NCBI GenBank assembly: GCA_963931865.1
Contig: OZ007512.1
Location: 10,735,160 to 10,799,159 of the forward strand
Direction: 5' to 3'
Length of the DNA stretch: 64,000 nucleotides
DNA from: Axinella damicornis
Taxonomy: Eukaryota > Porifera > Demospongiae > Axinellida > Axinellidae
Below the pieces are notes generated by a model. That model saw nothing but the letters and a program-made list of their open reading frames with translations, made no database searches and was not told the DNA's origin. Positions 1 to 10,558 of the stretch are shown piece by piece (the stretch's first letter is position 1; the number at the start of each line of letters is the position of its first letter). A program made the translations under genes and the position numbers.

Positions 1-178
1 AGACCACGCATGATGACCACGAACAGTACTGGTGATCGTTTGTACTTTTGTAACTGTGAACATGAACCTTGGCAGTGTCATAATAGTTTGTGTACGTAGC
101 AAAACATTTTGAGGGGGTGCATAGTAGAGACTAATGGCACATTTGGGCCCACTTTGGGCTGGATGTAGTGTATGAAAT

Positions 179-212
<34 letters not shown>

Positions 213-240
213 GGGGGCATATTAACTGAAGACTACGGTA
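1..240. mobile_element. Right-hand part of a short TIR element, cut by the window edge
   Basis: The sequence repeats, with changes, the right-hand half of the element at 51477-51989. Both contain the string catgatgaccacgaacagta or a close variant, a run beginning gatcgtttgtacttttgtaa, and a terminal block ending in actacggta. Here the distal part has been expanded into a 31-base G run. It abuts the stop codon of the minus-strand CARD gene, so it may provide that transcript's 3' UTR. The class is not recognised. Confidence 0.6.
180..210. repeat. Poly-G run, about 31 bases
   Basis: Uninterrupted G run inside the element copy at 1-240. The other copy, at 51962-51968, has only a short G run, so the tract expanded after the copies separated. 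Confidence 0.9.
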
Positions 241-566
241 TTAGTTCTTACTCAGGGGCAGTACTCCAGAGACAGCATGGCCAAGCCCAGGCTCAGTGAG
301 CAGTGCTTCCACCAGGATAGCCCAATCCCCGGACTTGTTGGCAGCAAGCCAGGCATTAGCAACATCTGAGGTAGTAACCTGGTTAAGGTTATCGAGCATG
401 TGTCTGCGGCCCACCAGTTGCAGTTTCCGAATCAACCTTTCCTTTGCATCAGAGGAGACAGGAACCGACTTGATCCTATTAGCAACAGCCTCAGTAGTAT
501 CTGCTGGTGAAACACACACAGTATCTTTGAGATGCACATACTGTAGTCTCACTAAAGAACGTCCAC
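241..566 (-). CDS. Terminal exon of the CARD gene
   Basis: Begins after acceptor ttctttgcag and reads open to TAA. The product is helical and rich in charged residues (KERLIRKLQLVGRRHML ... GDWAILVEALL). The stretch VSPADTTEAVANRIKSV resembles VTPETAKAFVENLG in the exon at 18134 of the other CARD gene, so the two genes probably share this second domain. The family is not recognised. Confidence 0.6.
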
Positions 567-2698
567 CTGCAAAGAATCCCACCACCCAGCTCTAGAGGGT
601 CAAAGTTCACTCTAATGAATGCCCATCAGTCTTATGTGTTTGTTCATTATGTGATTACTGGTGAAGCTAGTGTGTGAGGGTCTGGCTTCACCAGACGCCC
701 TTCCTAGTACCTTGAAAATCCAGTTACTTGGTAGCTCTAAAAAAGTCATTAAGTACAGGCAGGAGTGCACAGTGAGGTAGAGAGCGGAAGGAAGGAACGA
801 AGGAGCGTGAAACGACCACACAAAAGATAAAAGTTCCCACGGTAGTCCCATTACTAATACATGTGTATCGTTGTGTTTCTGTGATGCCAAATGACCGACT
901 ACAGCGACGGGCCAAATCTCGAGAGAATATAGTGTCCGTAAGTGTTGCGGGATGTTTCCCAACAGTCATAACCCCAGAAAAGCAGAAGGGCCAGTTATTT
1001 CCACTACTCGAGACACCCGCTTCGGTGTGTGAAGTGGGCTCGATCGACTGCATCATCATACAACACTTTCTCGAGGTCTGTCACTACCAGTATGTCAGTT
1101 CCCTTGCCTTGCTACCATTGGACTCTTGATACTGGCCTTTCTCTGTCTTCTAGTAGTCATCCTTCGTGAAGTCTCGTCCGCGTGTGAGCTAAAATTGTAA
1201 TGGGACTACGGTGGGAAATTAAAGTTCCAATTTTTAATCTTTGCATGGCCATTTCACGCCGTCCTTCCTTCCGCTCTCTACCTCATTATGCGCTCCTGGT
1301 ACAGGTGAATGCAGCTGGCCAGATGCAATGACTATCATTGATTACAGCAGAAGCAATCACTGCTCTCCATAATAGCCACTGTTTCCAGTTACATATTAGT
1401 ATAGTGACTTGTGGCCAAGGTCATTTGACTGCGGACGAAAAGTCCCTGGTTCAAATCCCACCTGTTGCTTCACTGGTGAAGTGCTTTCTTTACCCCTCCA
1501 CCCCTTGGGAGATTTTTTAAATGCTTAACCACACAACAATAATTTACCTGGCTGCTGCTGTCGTGGACCATCCAAAAGGAGAGAGTGCACTACATATACA
1601 AGGAAGAATTGCGTACACATTACACATGTGGTATACTAACTACCCAGGATAGGTTATTATGCAGCTGCTTGTGGGGCAACAGTAACCTCGTTCCCAGGCC
1701 TCCGCCCAGATTTTATCTCGCAGCTGTGGAGAAACCTCCACCGCTGTGAGATAAAATCTGGGCGGAGGCCTGGGAATGAGGCTATGTAGGTCAACAGGAC
1801 AGTAATCTTAAAATATCTACCAGAAATCCCTGGAATGCGACGCTCATGATGACATCATCAGGAAGAAAAGCTCATAACCAGGAGCAGAGCGTGGAGAGAG
1901 AAGCTCAAGGACCCAGCAGCCTTGGAGATGGACTCTGATTGTTTACAACCAGCTTGTCTAGACAATTTGGCAGTAGCTATTTAAGTAGCTGCACTGCTGC
2001 AGTCCATGTACAGTGGAACCTGTCTAATGCGGTCACCTGGGGGCCAAAAATATTTGGCCTTATTAGACAGGTGGCTGCATTACAGAAAACCTCTCTAAAG
2101 CGGTCATGTGAAGTTTTAGTGTGATTGACCTCATTACAAAGGTTCTTGCGACACTGAACAACTTTGATTCAAGTAGCTAAGTTCCATGAAGAAGACAACT
2201 AAGGACTTTAAGTATTGTAAAATAACTTGATTGTTTCATTTTTGTATGTTCAGTTTGGCACTTTCAATAATGTTAAACGCACGCGCGCACGTACGCAACC
2301 CACGCGTGCACGTACTAGTACGCAACGCAGCGCGCACTCGGTGGCCGTTATTGGCAGTGTGTTATAGCGTGCTATAGCGTGCTTGGGGTGGAGCAACGTG
2401 ACCGCATTACGCATTACGCAGGTGACCGCTATAGAAGAACAGTAAAGTATGGAGACTATGGGCTCAAATTTCGGGACTTTCCGAAGCTGACCGCAATGTG
2501 GAGGTGACCGCCTTATTCAGGTGGCCGCTAAGGCAGGTTTCACTGTATTTTCATTGTGTGCCCTGAGGAAGACTAGCACTGCCTAGTCGAAACGATATAT
2601 TTTGATATATAGTTGCCACTGTTTGGATAAGTAAGAACATGCATGATCATATTCAAAACAGCTGATCAAGAACCATGCAATCATACCAGACTCATGTT

Positions 2699-2733
<35 letters not shown>

Positions 2734-5700
2734 AACCACGATTATCATAGGCATAAAACAAACACACTAGTGCTTTGTTGTAAACTACGGCTGTTTCAAG
2801 TGCAAAAGATTTCAGTAGGCTTTCTTGGTTTGTAGAAATCAGGCTACATATTTCTGACACATACTAAACTCAGAAAGTAGCCAGTACATACACATACAAT
2901 CAGCCCTTATTACTAATAGTGTCAACACTTTATCAGTACATGCATACTGTCCCCAAAAATTGCTGAAAGTGAGTGATATAAATATTCTTCTGAACTATCC
3001 ACACGTACCTCGTCCCTTGATCTCTTGAAACAATTTGTAGTGGCTACCAAGACTTCGTTCACTTGCGTAGGATTCAAGCAGGCACTGACAGAACCTCAGC
3101 AGCCAGCCTACTGTACACCTTTGCAGCATAATCTCTGACAGCTTATTTGTTCGGTCCAGCTCAGTTATATGGCGGCTGATCAGCTGAGCATGTTCATGTT
3201 CAGTTAAGATAGACTTCCGAAGCATGCATGGGGCTAACTGAAGACTGTAAGCACGATTGACATTGATTGCTCTCAGAACCTTCTTGGCAAGCTCATCAGA
3301 AACATCCTTGGCTGCATATTGAGTAAGGAAAAAAATACACAAACTTACAGCTTAGGTATACATAATATTATACAGTCAGTTGTGTTGTCAATACATTAGT
3401 CAGTTGTGTTTTCAATACATTAAGATTTTAACCGCGACCTTCGTACTTCAATTTACTGAACCTTGAACTCTGCGAAGAATATTCGAGAACATTGGGCATG
3501 GGCTGCAATCTTCCAGCTGGTGGGGAGCAGCAGTCGAAGGGGATGCAATCGGGGAGCTGCAGTTGAATCGGACGGAATCGGGGAGCAGCAGTTGAAGCGG
3601 ACGCAATCGGGGAGCAGCAGCTGAAGCGGACGCAAGTGGCGAGCAGCAGCTGAAGCGTATGCAATCGGGGAGCTGCAGCTGAAACGGACGCAATAGGGGA
3701 GCAGCAGCTCTGCACAGAGAGCTGTCCGGCACCGGATTACTCACGGTAGGCGAACGAGGGGGAAGTAGCTGAGTGAGCGAAGTGAGCAAAGCTACTTGTA
3801 AATAAATAATTGGCTGTGAAGCCTCAATTTGTACACACTGGAACATGCTGACCTTGCTCAGAAAAGTGAGCTCTACTTACTACGTAATAGCCTCATTTCC
3901 AGGCCCACACGCGGGACGCGGATGCAAAAGTTGGTTACCAGGAGTTGCAGGCTGCTACTACGACGAGTTTACACAGCTACAAGTCAGGTGAGGAAGAGGG
4001 TTCTATCACTTGCTTGGTGTCACTCTTCTGACCACGACCTGGTTACTGTGTAAAGTTTCTCAAGCCACCTGCAACTCCAATACTCCTAACAGGCTGTTCT
4101 GGGGTTAGAAAGTATACAGGGCTTTTCCGGGTGTCACTAATCACTGGACTGAACTGGACTGGACTGGACTGGACTGGACTGGACTGGACTGGACTCACCC
4201 AAAATTCATTTTCAGGCCTTTTCAGCGTAGGACAGAAGCTAAACATGCTTATTCGCTTATGCATTCGCTATAGTTGCTTACTTAGCGTGCTGAAGCGCTT
4301 TCCTCGAGGCAGTAGAGGTCAAAGGTCACGTGCATATTTAATAAGCTTCAATGAAAACAGTAGAAGAGCATTTATTTGTGCAGAAACCAAACACCAGTCT
4401 TTTGCTAAAGCATAGGAAACAAAAAATAATATTCCTCTATCATCTACGACTATGAACAAAGCTCATTGTTGAAGCTCATTAAATATGCACGTGACCTTTG
4501 ATCTCTACTGACTCGAGGAAAGACCTGAAAAACGCTTCAGCAGGCTAAGTAAGCGACTATAGCAAATGCATAAGCGAATAAGCATGTTTAGCGTCTGTTC
4601 TACGATGAAAAGGCCTGAAAATGAATTTTGGGTGAGTCCAGTCCAGTCCAGTTTCAGTCCAGTGATTAGTAACACCCAGCTTTTCCAAACCCTTGCAACC
4701 GCCACCACAGCTGGTTGCGTTAAGTGGACAATTAATTTTGTGGTCGAAACTTCATTTGTGTGAAACCCTAGTAACTTAATTAAAGGCCAAAGTTCAGTGC
4801 TTAAGTACAGTTGTACAGCCCTGCCTGCGCTATTCGCTTTGAGCATTTTGTTGCAAGGATTCCGGAAAAACCATGTATACACATTTACAACTTAAGTCAG
4901 GCCATGCACTAGTTCTAATTGGCACTGTGGTTTGCCTGCCAGGTGCATGGAAGAGCATGGGCTATAATATTACCCCATGGTGCATGTAAAGCAGGGATAT
5001 ACGTAGTGATTGCTTTGTTTGTCAGTATGTCCGTCTTTCTGTGGACACAAAATGAACAGTTTGGGTAAATACAAACAGTTGCAGTTTTATAAATACCAGT
5101 TTGCAGTGGAAAATGTTTTCTACCAATTATGGTATATTTTGACTTATACCCTGTACTATACTTAGGCTATTCTAACCAATCAGGTTACAGTATTTGCGGG
5201 AAATAACGGGTCATACATCCCGCGGCCGGCTGCACGCGCATCCTGTAAGCGATCGCGTGCATGAGAAAGCAAATAACTAGCTTTGTTAGTCTAGCCAAGG
5301 GCTCGGGCCTTTACCGCTGCCTCAGTCAAGTATCACGGATGCCTCTGCCACTGATCGGTGAGTGCCTACACCACAGTATCTATGTCTACACTGTGTACTC
5401 ACCTTAATTAGAATAGCCTAAGCACAGTTGTATCCCTGGCCAGCGGGATGTAAGACCCGTTACATCCCTTGGGAGAGGTCAGTGCTTTCGTTCCGCCTCG
5501 GAAGTGCCTCGGGCTTCGCCAGCGGGATATAACGGGTCTTATATCCCGCTGGCCAGGGATATAACCTATACATATACCATGATGATGACGTCATCCCATA
5601 GGAGCACAGTGAGTATATATGGCATATACTAGCCTAGTTCCCAGGCTGCGTGGGAGGCCTGGGAACGAGGCTATAGGCATATACCACCTGAGGTGGGTAT

Positions 5701-8700
5701 ATATGCAGACACAGCACTGCATGCCAGAAAGTAGTTGAGAAAGGGAGTCGGTAAAACACGGAATACGGAATAACGGAATAACGGAATAACTTTTATTGAC
5801 CGGAAATGAAATTTTGAAAATATGCTTTGTTCTTTGCCGACACGGCACGTGTACTGCTTACTATCATGATCAAGGGAGCTGCGCTGCGAGATCGAGCCAC
5901 TGCTAGCTGTATCTGGACTTACAGAGGAGCTGCGAATACTGGATAAGCCGTGTGGGAGACGCCGAGATGGTTGCCCTATAGAAGTTGAGGTTTGAGAAGT
6001 GCCGTGCCTGAGCAGGCTCAGCAAAGTTTGTGCAACGCTACAAAGGTTTGACTCTGGCATCCTGGAAAGCCAGGCTTTCAATATAGATCGAAGGATCTTT
6101 GTCTGTCCTCGCTACATCGGCGCACATGCTGCGGAAGCAAATTACTGCCAAGACGAATAACCTCGTCACTGCGTCGTCAGCCCATGGGTAGTGAGAGCTT
6201 TAGGAGGTCGCTTTTTTAGTGCAGTCACCATCTCACGGCTTACCCGGTATTCGCAGCTCCTCTGTAAGTCCAGATACAGCTAGCAGTGGCTCGATCTCGC
6301 AGCGCAGCTCCCTCGATCATGCATGCATGATAGTAAGCAGTACACGTGCCGTGTTGGCAAAGAACAAAGCATATTTTCAAAATTTCATTTCCGGTCAATA
6401 AAAAGTTATTCCGTTATTCCGCTATTCCATTATTCCGTATTCCGCGTTTTACTGACTCCCGTTGAGAAAGGCTATCACGCCTGACCTCCTTCACGAACAC
6501 GCAAAGCCAATGACACAGCTCAGCCATATCACTAGTGCAAAGCACTTCGATGGGGCATTTCTCGTCGCTACGCTCGCAAAATGAAGTGCTGTATGCCAGA
6601 AAGTAGTTGAGAAAGGCTATGTGGTGTATAGGGCTTTCTGTACCAAAGCCAATGACACAGCTCAGCCACTGGCGCCAATGCAAAGCACTTTGATGGGGCA
6701 TTTCTCGTCGCTACGCTCATTTCGCTCCTCTGCCCACGACATGAACACACGAACAGCCCATGATCCCACTGAGTAGATATCTGTGTGTTTTTCACAACAA
6801 TTGGCTTCTTAGCAGCTTCGATTTCCTCGCTTGAAATAGTAGGAAAATGTTGCTTCGGTTGTTTCTTCTTCGGGTTTGGTCAAGGGTGCTTCTTTTCAGG
6901 GACAAAGTCATCCTCTGTGAATTGGGAATGACCTTTTCGAGCAGCCACCCCTACGATCATGGTGAAAACAAGAGAGCTAGAGAGAGACTCAGAGCTAGCT
7001 CACACTGTACTAACATTCAAATTCAAATCGCCAGAAATGCACATGATGTCACTGCAATTTTGTTACGTAGCACCACACAATGACGTCATCGTCACGGTAT
7101 ACATTATATGAAACATAGTAAAATCGGTATATATGCTCGACCTCGGTCATCGGAACTTGCAGCACTATCCGACTTAAGGTACAATCCAATCGGATAGTGC
7201 TGCAAGTCCCAGACTTGTAGCACTATCCGCGTTAAGAGTATATACGCCGGCTCATGGTCAGCCTAGCTCCTGTCTCTGCCATCAGATCGAATGCACATCG
7301 TACGTACATGGCGTGTGTGAGGATCTAGGACGCCGGACACACGCGTCATTATTCCGAAAAGCGAGGAGGCAACTGCCTCCTCTGCCTCAATGCTAGCTAC
7401 GCCCATGGATACGGCTTTGTTCGGGACATGCATGCATGATTGTGCGTTACTTGTGAATGTACTGCAATAGTCTTGTGTGGCCACACACTGTTTCGCACAA
7501 GGGAGAGGAGTATGACACGTGGCCAAAGAGTAGATTGTAGCTCACTATGACTACTAAATATCTCCCAAATCTGCTGAGAGCACCCCAACTGAAATAATTG
7601 ACTCTGCTATTTTAGACACCACAGTACATGTAGGAAACCACCATTTCCTGTAGGAAACCACCATTTCCTTCCTGATGGTATATAGTATGTTCTTATCAAA
7701 ATATTGGTTTGAAGGGAGGAATAGTACAGCTGCCAGGGATTCAACCAACCCAGTCTGAGGGCAACAGCCTGAGGGGGAGGACCATAAAATCCCAGACAGT
7801 CTGCATCCCTCATGGCTGTGTAGCAATCTTCATGGCCACACAGCAACGACCTGATTCGTCCACAGCACTCCCTTGGATGCAAAGCTAAGCATGTAGCTAC
7901 TTACGTACATAGCTAGCTGTAGAAAGCCATGCATTTTTAAGTAGTACCTTCACTGCACAATATATACAGTCACTGCACAATCATAGACTCGGTAGAGTCT
8001 ATATGTAGGGATACGACGTACACACAATATATGCTAATACAAAAAAATCTCTCCAAATCTCAGAAACGGTACACTTATAAGCCTTTATAACCACATACCG
8101 TTCATCTTGGAGTGGTTTCATGACAAAACAAGACTCCTCGCGTCGCGAAAACCCGTCGCAAAGGTACCACACCAGGCACTAGCAAAATGGGCAAATTGTT
8201 TTTCTTTCTTCTTTCTTCTTCAGACAACTTAGCTCAACGTTGCCTCAATCTGTCACTATGGTTTTCGCACGAAGCAGCAGCATTTTCAACCGAGCAGTGC
8301 AACGACCCATCGCTTTTTCGCTACCTCCAAGTCTTCACCAGGCGGCTGCAGCTGCCCACTCAATAACTATGGCTTCATTTGTCACGCCATTTTCACGTTT
8401 GTACGCATGCACACCTAAACGATCACTTAGCAACGAACGTAATTATTACTCAAGATCGCTGAATTAGAAACAGTGGGGAAGATGTGTTGACCGTTGTGTT
8501 GTCAAACAAACGAGGCTGAGGTTAGTCCCTGTATGCATGATTTAGCTATACTGCTACCTGTATATACTGTATTCTGTGAGCAGGGTGAATGCCTATCTCA
8601 ACTCTCAACACCATATGAATGTCCCTACTATAAACTGCCTATGCCATGGTCTTCAGACAGGGAGAACTCAGTGGCTTTGTTACAGTTGACTTGAGATGCC

Positions 8701-9944
8701 CGGGCCTGATTCTTCAGCCAATGCTGGAAGTGTAATACCTGAGTAATATTGTCCATATAACAAGACAAGGACACCTACTGCCCAGGTGCCTGTGAGGTCA
8801 CTGACATCTGCAGCAAACTTCAGCTCAAACATGCGCCTGCTGCCAAAAAAATTACATAAACAAGTAATAAAAAACATTTGAAAATGTAGCAGGATGTAGG
8901 GATACCAGAACGGCAAAAATAAGGAAACAAGAGGGATGATCGAACATAACAGTGAAGTATACAATCACCCCTACATATCTTTTTTCATTGTACATGTATA
9001 TATGGAAAAAGATGTCTGTAGGGGTGATTGTATACTTCACTGTTATGTTCGATCATCCCTCTTGTTTCCTTACTTTTTGCCGTTCTGGTATCCCTACATC
9101 CTGCTACATTTTCAAATGTTTTTTTATTACTTGTATACGAGGGGCAACCGCACTCCTGGTAGCCGCGTTGCAACCGGTTGCAACTCGCTGGACGCGCTCA
9201 TTCCAATTAACGCACATGTCACGTGAGGACCATGCTCAGTCGTTGATCGCGATGTCGAGTCAGCAATGGCGTCCAACAGTAAGACAAGAGCTTATTATAT
9301 ACAGTGCTAACAACTTCGCCAGCACGGTGAGTTTTGGCATGTAAGCGTCAGTGAACGATAGCGATCACGGCTGTGTGGTCAGAATCTTTGTGAGGCCTTC
9401 ATAAGACTGTACTGCCACCAACGTCCAAGAGAGCGATCGAGCAATGGCGGCCGACGGCATGACAAAAGCGCTTGTATCTCTGCCACCAAGGTGAGTTTCA
9501 GCACAATTATTTTGATTTTGTGTCACCGCATCATAGCGATCACGACGGTGTAGTCAGAATCTTTGTAGGCCATTCCGAAGTAGTCAAACGTTTATTATTT
9601 AGATTAGAATAGATTACATTACGCGGCACAATTTTTCCTATACCAGGAGTGTAATATAGTCACTGCACAATACATACAGTCACTGCACAATACTGGAACT
9701 GCACACGCACTGACTCAACTTAGCTCCACATGAATGCTGTTGCTGAGGTAAAAATACCACTCCCACTCTGAAGTTATGTTTTTATAGCACTTGGCCTTCA
9801 GGCAAAGGCCAAGTGCTATAATCACTTAACTTCCTCTCGGTCATGAAATACCACTTCTGAAATGCTGTTTGCTTCACATATGCATGCACCTCCTGTCCCA
9901 GCCAAAGCTCCACCCACTAAATCCAGTACCTCCTCTCAGAAGCC

Positions 9945-9975
<31 letters not shown>

Positions 9976-10558
9976 AGTATGGTACACAACTTCCAGAGTG
10001 TAAAGTTAAAAGTTCAGTGTAGTCCCTCAGTGCACAGTGAATATAGTTACTAAGTGCACTGGTATCAGGCACTTTCAGGATGGAGTATATATCCTTTTTG
10101 GACCCAAAGTGTGGTGATGAAGCTATAGGGATAACTTATTTTAGGGTTCAGAAATGGAAATGGAATTAAGTCTCCCTCTGTTGTGTCAATCTGTTTATTT
10201 TTTAATTCGAGGCAATTCAATTTATCCAAATTATAATTATTGGGTTGTTACACTGCTCAGATCACCCCCACACACGCACCACCACCACACTCTCAGCAAA
10301 GCTAGTCTTTCCATTAGCTACACACTGTTGAGGTGCAATGAAGAAATTATACTCGGGCTGACGGTACCAGGTATGTCAGGGCCATATATCGGCCTGCAGA
10401 TACGTCATGTCCGTTAGATGATCCCACTTTTTCCATACAAACACTGTCAACTCACCATCTTTGTCGCATAGCAGCTCCCGTTGGATCATTTCGTTCCATT
10501 GTGTATCGCCCGGAACATCAGGGCAATCCGGCCTGGTGGTGGCCGTTGCGTCGCTCAT
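241..10558 (-). CDS. CARD-containing protein (3 exons, predicted 243 aa)
   Basis: Spliced minus-strand model: exon 1 at 10558-10456, exon 2 at 3311-3009, exon 3 at 566-241 (TAA). Donors are GTGAGT and GTACGT; acceptors are ...atatgcag and ...tctttgcag. Both introns are phase 1 and the three pieces sum to 732 bases, exactly 244 codons. Exon 2 (residues about 36-135) is a CARD-like death-fold helical bundle, with the typical 'LTE.E' turn (SILTEHEHAQLISRHI), 'RTNKLSEIMLQR' and 'GWLLRFCQCLLES'. Exon 3 encodes a second, unrecognised helical segment. CARDs act as homotypic adaptors in apoptosis and innate immune signalling in the cytoplasm. The first intron is 7.1 kb and filled with transposons. 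The structure parallels the plus-strand gene starting at 13790. The joining of exon 1 is the least certain step. Confidence 0.6.
755..1305. mobile_element. Inverted-repeat element, arms of about 50 bp
   Basis: The left arm near 755-805 (containing gaggtagagagcggaaggaa) is the reverse complement of the right arm near 1250-1305 (ttccttccgctctctacctc). The spacer is about 450 bp. No transposase reading frame is seen. This is a non-autonomous element of unassigned superfamily. Confidence 0.6.
1412..1475 (+). repeat. tRNA-like / SINE-head candidate
   Basis: Contains a perfect pol III B-box-like GGTTCAAATCC near 1449, preceded by an A-box-like TGGCCAAGGTCA near 1413 and a short GGAC...GTCC stem. 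It cannot be folded into a clean cloverleaf by eye, so a tRNA-derived SINE or pseudogene is more likely than a working tRNA. Confidence 0.3.
1685..1783. mobile_element. Hairpin MITE, TAGCCTCGTTCCCAGG family
   Basis: Near-perfect palindrome: cctcgttcccaggcctccgc on the left, gcggaggcctgggaatgagg on the right, with arms of about 45 bp. Same terminal sequence as the copies at 5630, 12081, 16409, 18040, 39403 and 49594. No clear target duplication at this copy. Confidence 0.8.
2011..2545. mobile_element. Tc1/mariner-type non-autonomous element, 535 bp
   Basis: Terminal inverted repeats of about 27 bp (cagtggaacctgtctaatgc at the left; the right end is its imperfect complement, ending ggcaggtttcactg). 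TA flanks both ends at 2009-2010 and 2546-2547, as expected for Tc1/mariner/pogo insertion. No transposase is seen. The interior holds a CpG-rich block near 2280-2340. Confidence 0.8.
2700..2731. repeat. Poly-G run, about 32 bases
   Basis: Uninterrupted G run inside the CARD-gene intron. It is one of at least nine such runs in the window. Confidence 0.9.
3009..3311 (-). CDS. CARD exon
   Basis: 303 bp between acceptor atatgcag and donor GTACGT, open throughout (2 + 100 codons + 1). The helix pattern and the phrases SILTEHEHAQLI, NKLSEIMLQR and WLLRFCQCLLES fit the CARD fold. It aligns by eye with the exon at 16031-16348: LTE-E turn, hydrophobic helix, final HYKLFQEIK versus HYQLAGELK. A DED or other death-fold is the main alternative. 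Confidence 0.7.
3430..3803. repeat. Dispersed element with internal 29-bp minisatellite (copy 1)
   Basis: The left flank begins near gcgaccttcgtact. The array at about 3528-3715 repeats a 29-bp unit (core gcagctgaagcggacgcaat, then cggggagca). The right flank ends in a hairpin, AAGTAGCT ... AGCTACTT, followed by GTAA. Left flank, array and tail recur at 57370-57852 and, more degraded, at 17740-17960; the tail alone recurs at 45413-45463. Twenty-nine is not a multiple of three, so the frames through it are not genes. Confidence 0.8.
4123..4680. mobile_element. Foldback element with ACTGG microsatellite ends
   Basis: Arms of about 215 bp (near 4130-4345 and 4462-4675) are imperfect reverse complements with a loop of about 115 bp. 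Each arm starts with an ACTGG pentamer array (about nine units on the left, three or four on the right). No coding capacity. Confidence 0.75.
5427..5575. repeat. Inverted repeat, about 48-bp arms
   Basis: gttgtatccctggccagcgg at 5427 is the reverse complement of the block ending at 5575 (ccgctggccagggatataac). It is probably part of a larger foldback reaching left to about 5150, where ttaggctattctaa is inverted at 5410-5422. Confidence 0.6.
5630..5675. mobile_element. Short hairpin MITE, TAGCCT family, 9-bp TSD
   Basis: 46-bp palindrome flanked by the 9-bp direct repeat ggcatatac (5621-5629 and 5676-5684). The direct repeat fixes the ends. Confidence 0.8.
5743..6460. mobile_element. MULE-type element, 718 bp, long TIRs, 9-bp TSD
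   Basis: Inverted arms of about 230 bp (start GGGAGTCGGTAAAAC, end GTTTTACTGACTCCC) flanked by the 9-bp duplication gttgagaaa (5734-5742 and 6461-6469). Long TIRs with a 9-bp duplication are typical of Mutator-like elements. No transposase inside. The undisrupted target sequence survives in the tandem copy near 6598-6615. Confidence 0.8.
6504..6718. repeat. Tandem duplication of a recombinase fragment
   Basis: The block gccaatgacacagctcagcc ... gatggggcatttctcgtcgc occurs near 6504-6570 and again near 6655-6718, about 150 bp apart. Both lie within the Crypton-like relic, so the duplication happened inside it. Confidence 0.7.
7155..7212. repeat. Hairpin, acttgcagcactatccga
   Basis: acttgcagcactatccga is followed about 20 bp later by its reverse complement, and a third partial copy (acttgtagcactatccg) sits just to the right. 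Function unknown. Confidence 0.6.
7982..9134 (+). mobile_element. 1.1-kb palindrome-ended element, copy A
   Basis: Starts with a small hairpin (tagactcggtagagtcta) and a tract reading gtagggatacgacgtacac. It ends in a palindrome of about 275 bp (8857-9134; acaagtaataaaaaacattt ... inverted ... ttttttattacttgt). The same two parts in the same order occur at 21157-22269 (-), 41682-43650 (+), 46094-47296 (+) and 59216-60346 (-). Only the short frame MVFARxSSI...HSITMAS is partly kept between copies; no transposase is seen. Superfamily not assigned. Confidence 0.75.
9138..9655. mobile_element. 0.5-kb dispersed repeat, copy 1
   Basis: Almost identical to 39691-40203. Ends share actcctggta in inverted orientation (gcactcctggtagc at the left, ctataccaggagtgtaat at the right). 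Two internal sub-blocks repeat gatagcgatcacggctgtgt or a close form followed by gtcagaatctttgt. Partial inverted copies lie at 48706-49128, and fragments near 41565-41600, 57165-57270 and 57905-58015. Confidence 0.75.
9782..9821. repeat. Perfect short palindrome
   Basis: ttatagcacttggcctt and its reverse complement separated by a few bases. No U-tract or gene end is next to it. Confidence 0.6.
9946..9975. repeat. Poly-C run, about 30 bases
   Basis: Uninterrupted C run in the long CARD-gene intron. Confidence 0.9.
10456..10558 (-). CDS. First exon of the minus-strand CARD gene
   Basis: ATG at 10558, 34 codons plus one base, then donor GTGAGT. The product begins MSDATATTRPDCPDV. Length (103 bp) and phase are exactly those of the first exon of the other CARD gene (13790-13892). 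The next coding exon would be 7 kb away, so the link to 3311-3009 rests on phase and on this parallel. Confidence 0.45.

Larger units (their letters stand above)
567..3008 (-). other. Intron 2 of the CARD gene, filled with repeats
   Basis: Non-coding by splice logic. It holds an inverted-repeat element at 755-1305, a tRNA-like segment near 1415-1475, a hairpin MITE at 1685-1783, a TA-flanked TIR element at 2011-2545 and a poly-G run at 2700-2731. No convincing exon was seen. Confidence 0.55.
5717..6960 (-). pseudogene. Crypton-type (QRICH1/KIAA1958-like) recombinase N-terminal relic, tandemly duplicated and interrupted
   Basis: Minus-strand frames read KNTQISTQW ... VAELCHWL ... SLSQLLSGIQHF (from 6795 to about 6590), and a second partial copy reads CPIEVLCTSDMAELCHWL then FVKEVRR (about 6570-6470). 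These match the N-terminal region of Crypton-derived tyrosine-recombinase-like proteins, which share KNT..ST.W, EL..WL..F..EVR and L..GIQR. An upstream piece beginning at 6960 (MIVGVAARKGHSQFTEDDF) is in the same frame but broken by TGA at 6882-6880. The second copy is split by the transposon at 5743-6460 and resumes at 5742-5717 (SQLLSGMQ). The catalytic C-terminal domain is absent. A non-functional relic. Confidence 0.55.
3312..10455 (-). other. Long intron 1 of the CARD gene, transposon-filled
   Basis: 7.1 kb between exons 2 and 1 of the minus-strand CARD gene. It holds, in order: a minisatellite element, an ACTGG-ended foldback, inverted repeats, a short MITE, a MULE inside a Crypton relic, one copy of the 1.1-kb palindrome-ended element, a 0.5-kb repeat and a poly-C run. 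The stretch 7270-7980 shows nothing recognisable. Confidence 0.5.

Noticed and set aside
3448..3846. Long minus-strand frames of repeated LRPLQLLLPDCVRF-type text (also at 17729-18010 and 57296-57877)
   Set aside because: They are translations of the 29-bp minisatellite, whose period is not a multiple of three; the frames wander and have no splice support.
8240..8467. Short frame MVFARSSSIF... kept in several copies of the palindrome-ended element
   Set aside because: It is open in copies A, B and E but broken in C and D, has no domain, and is too short to argue for selection by eye.
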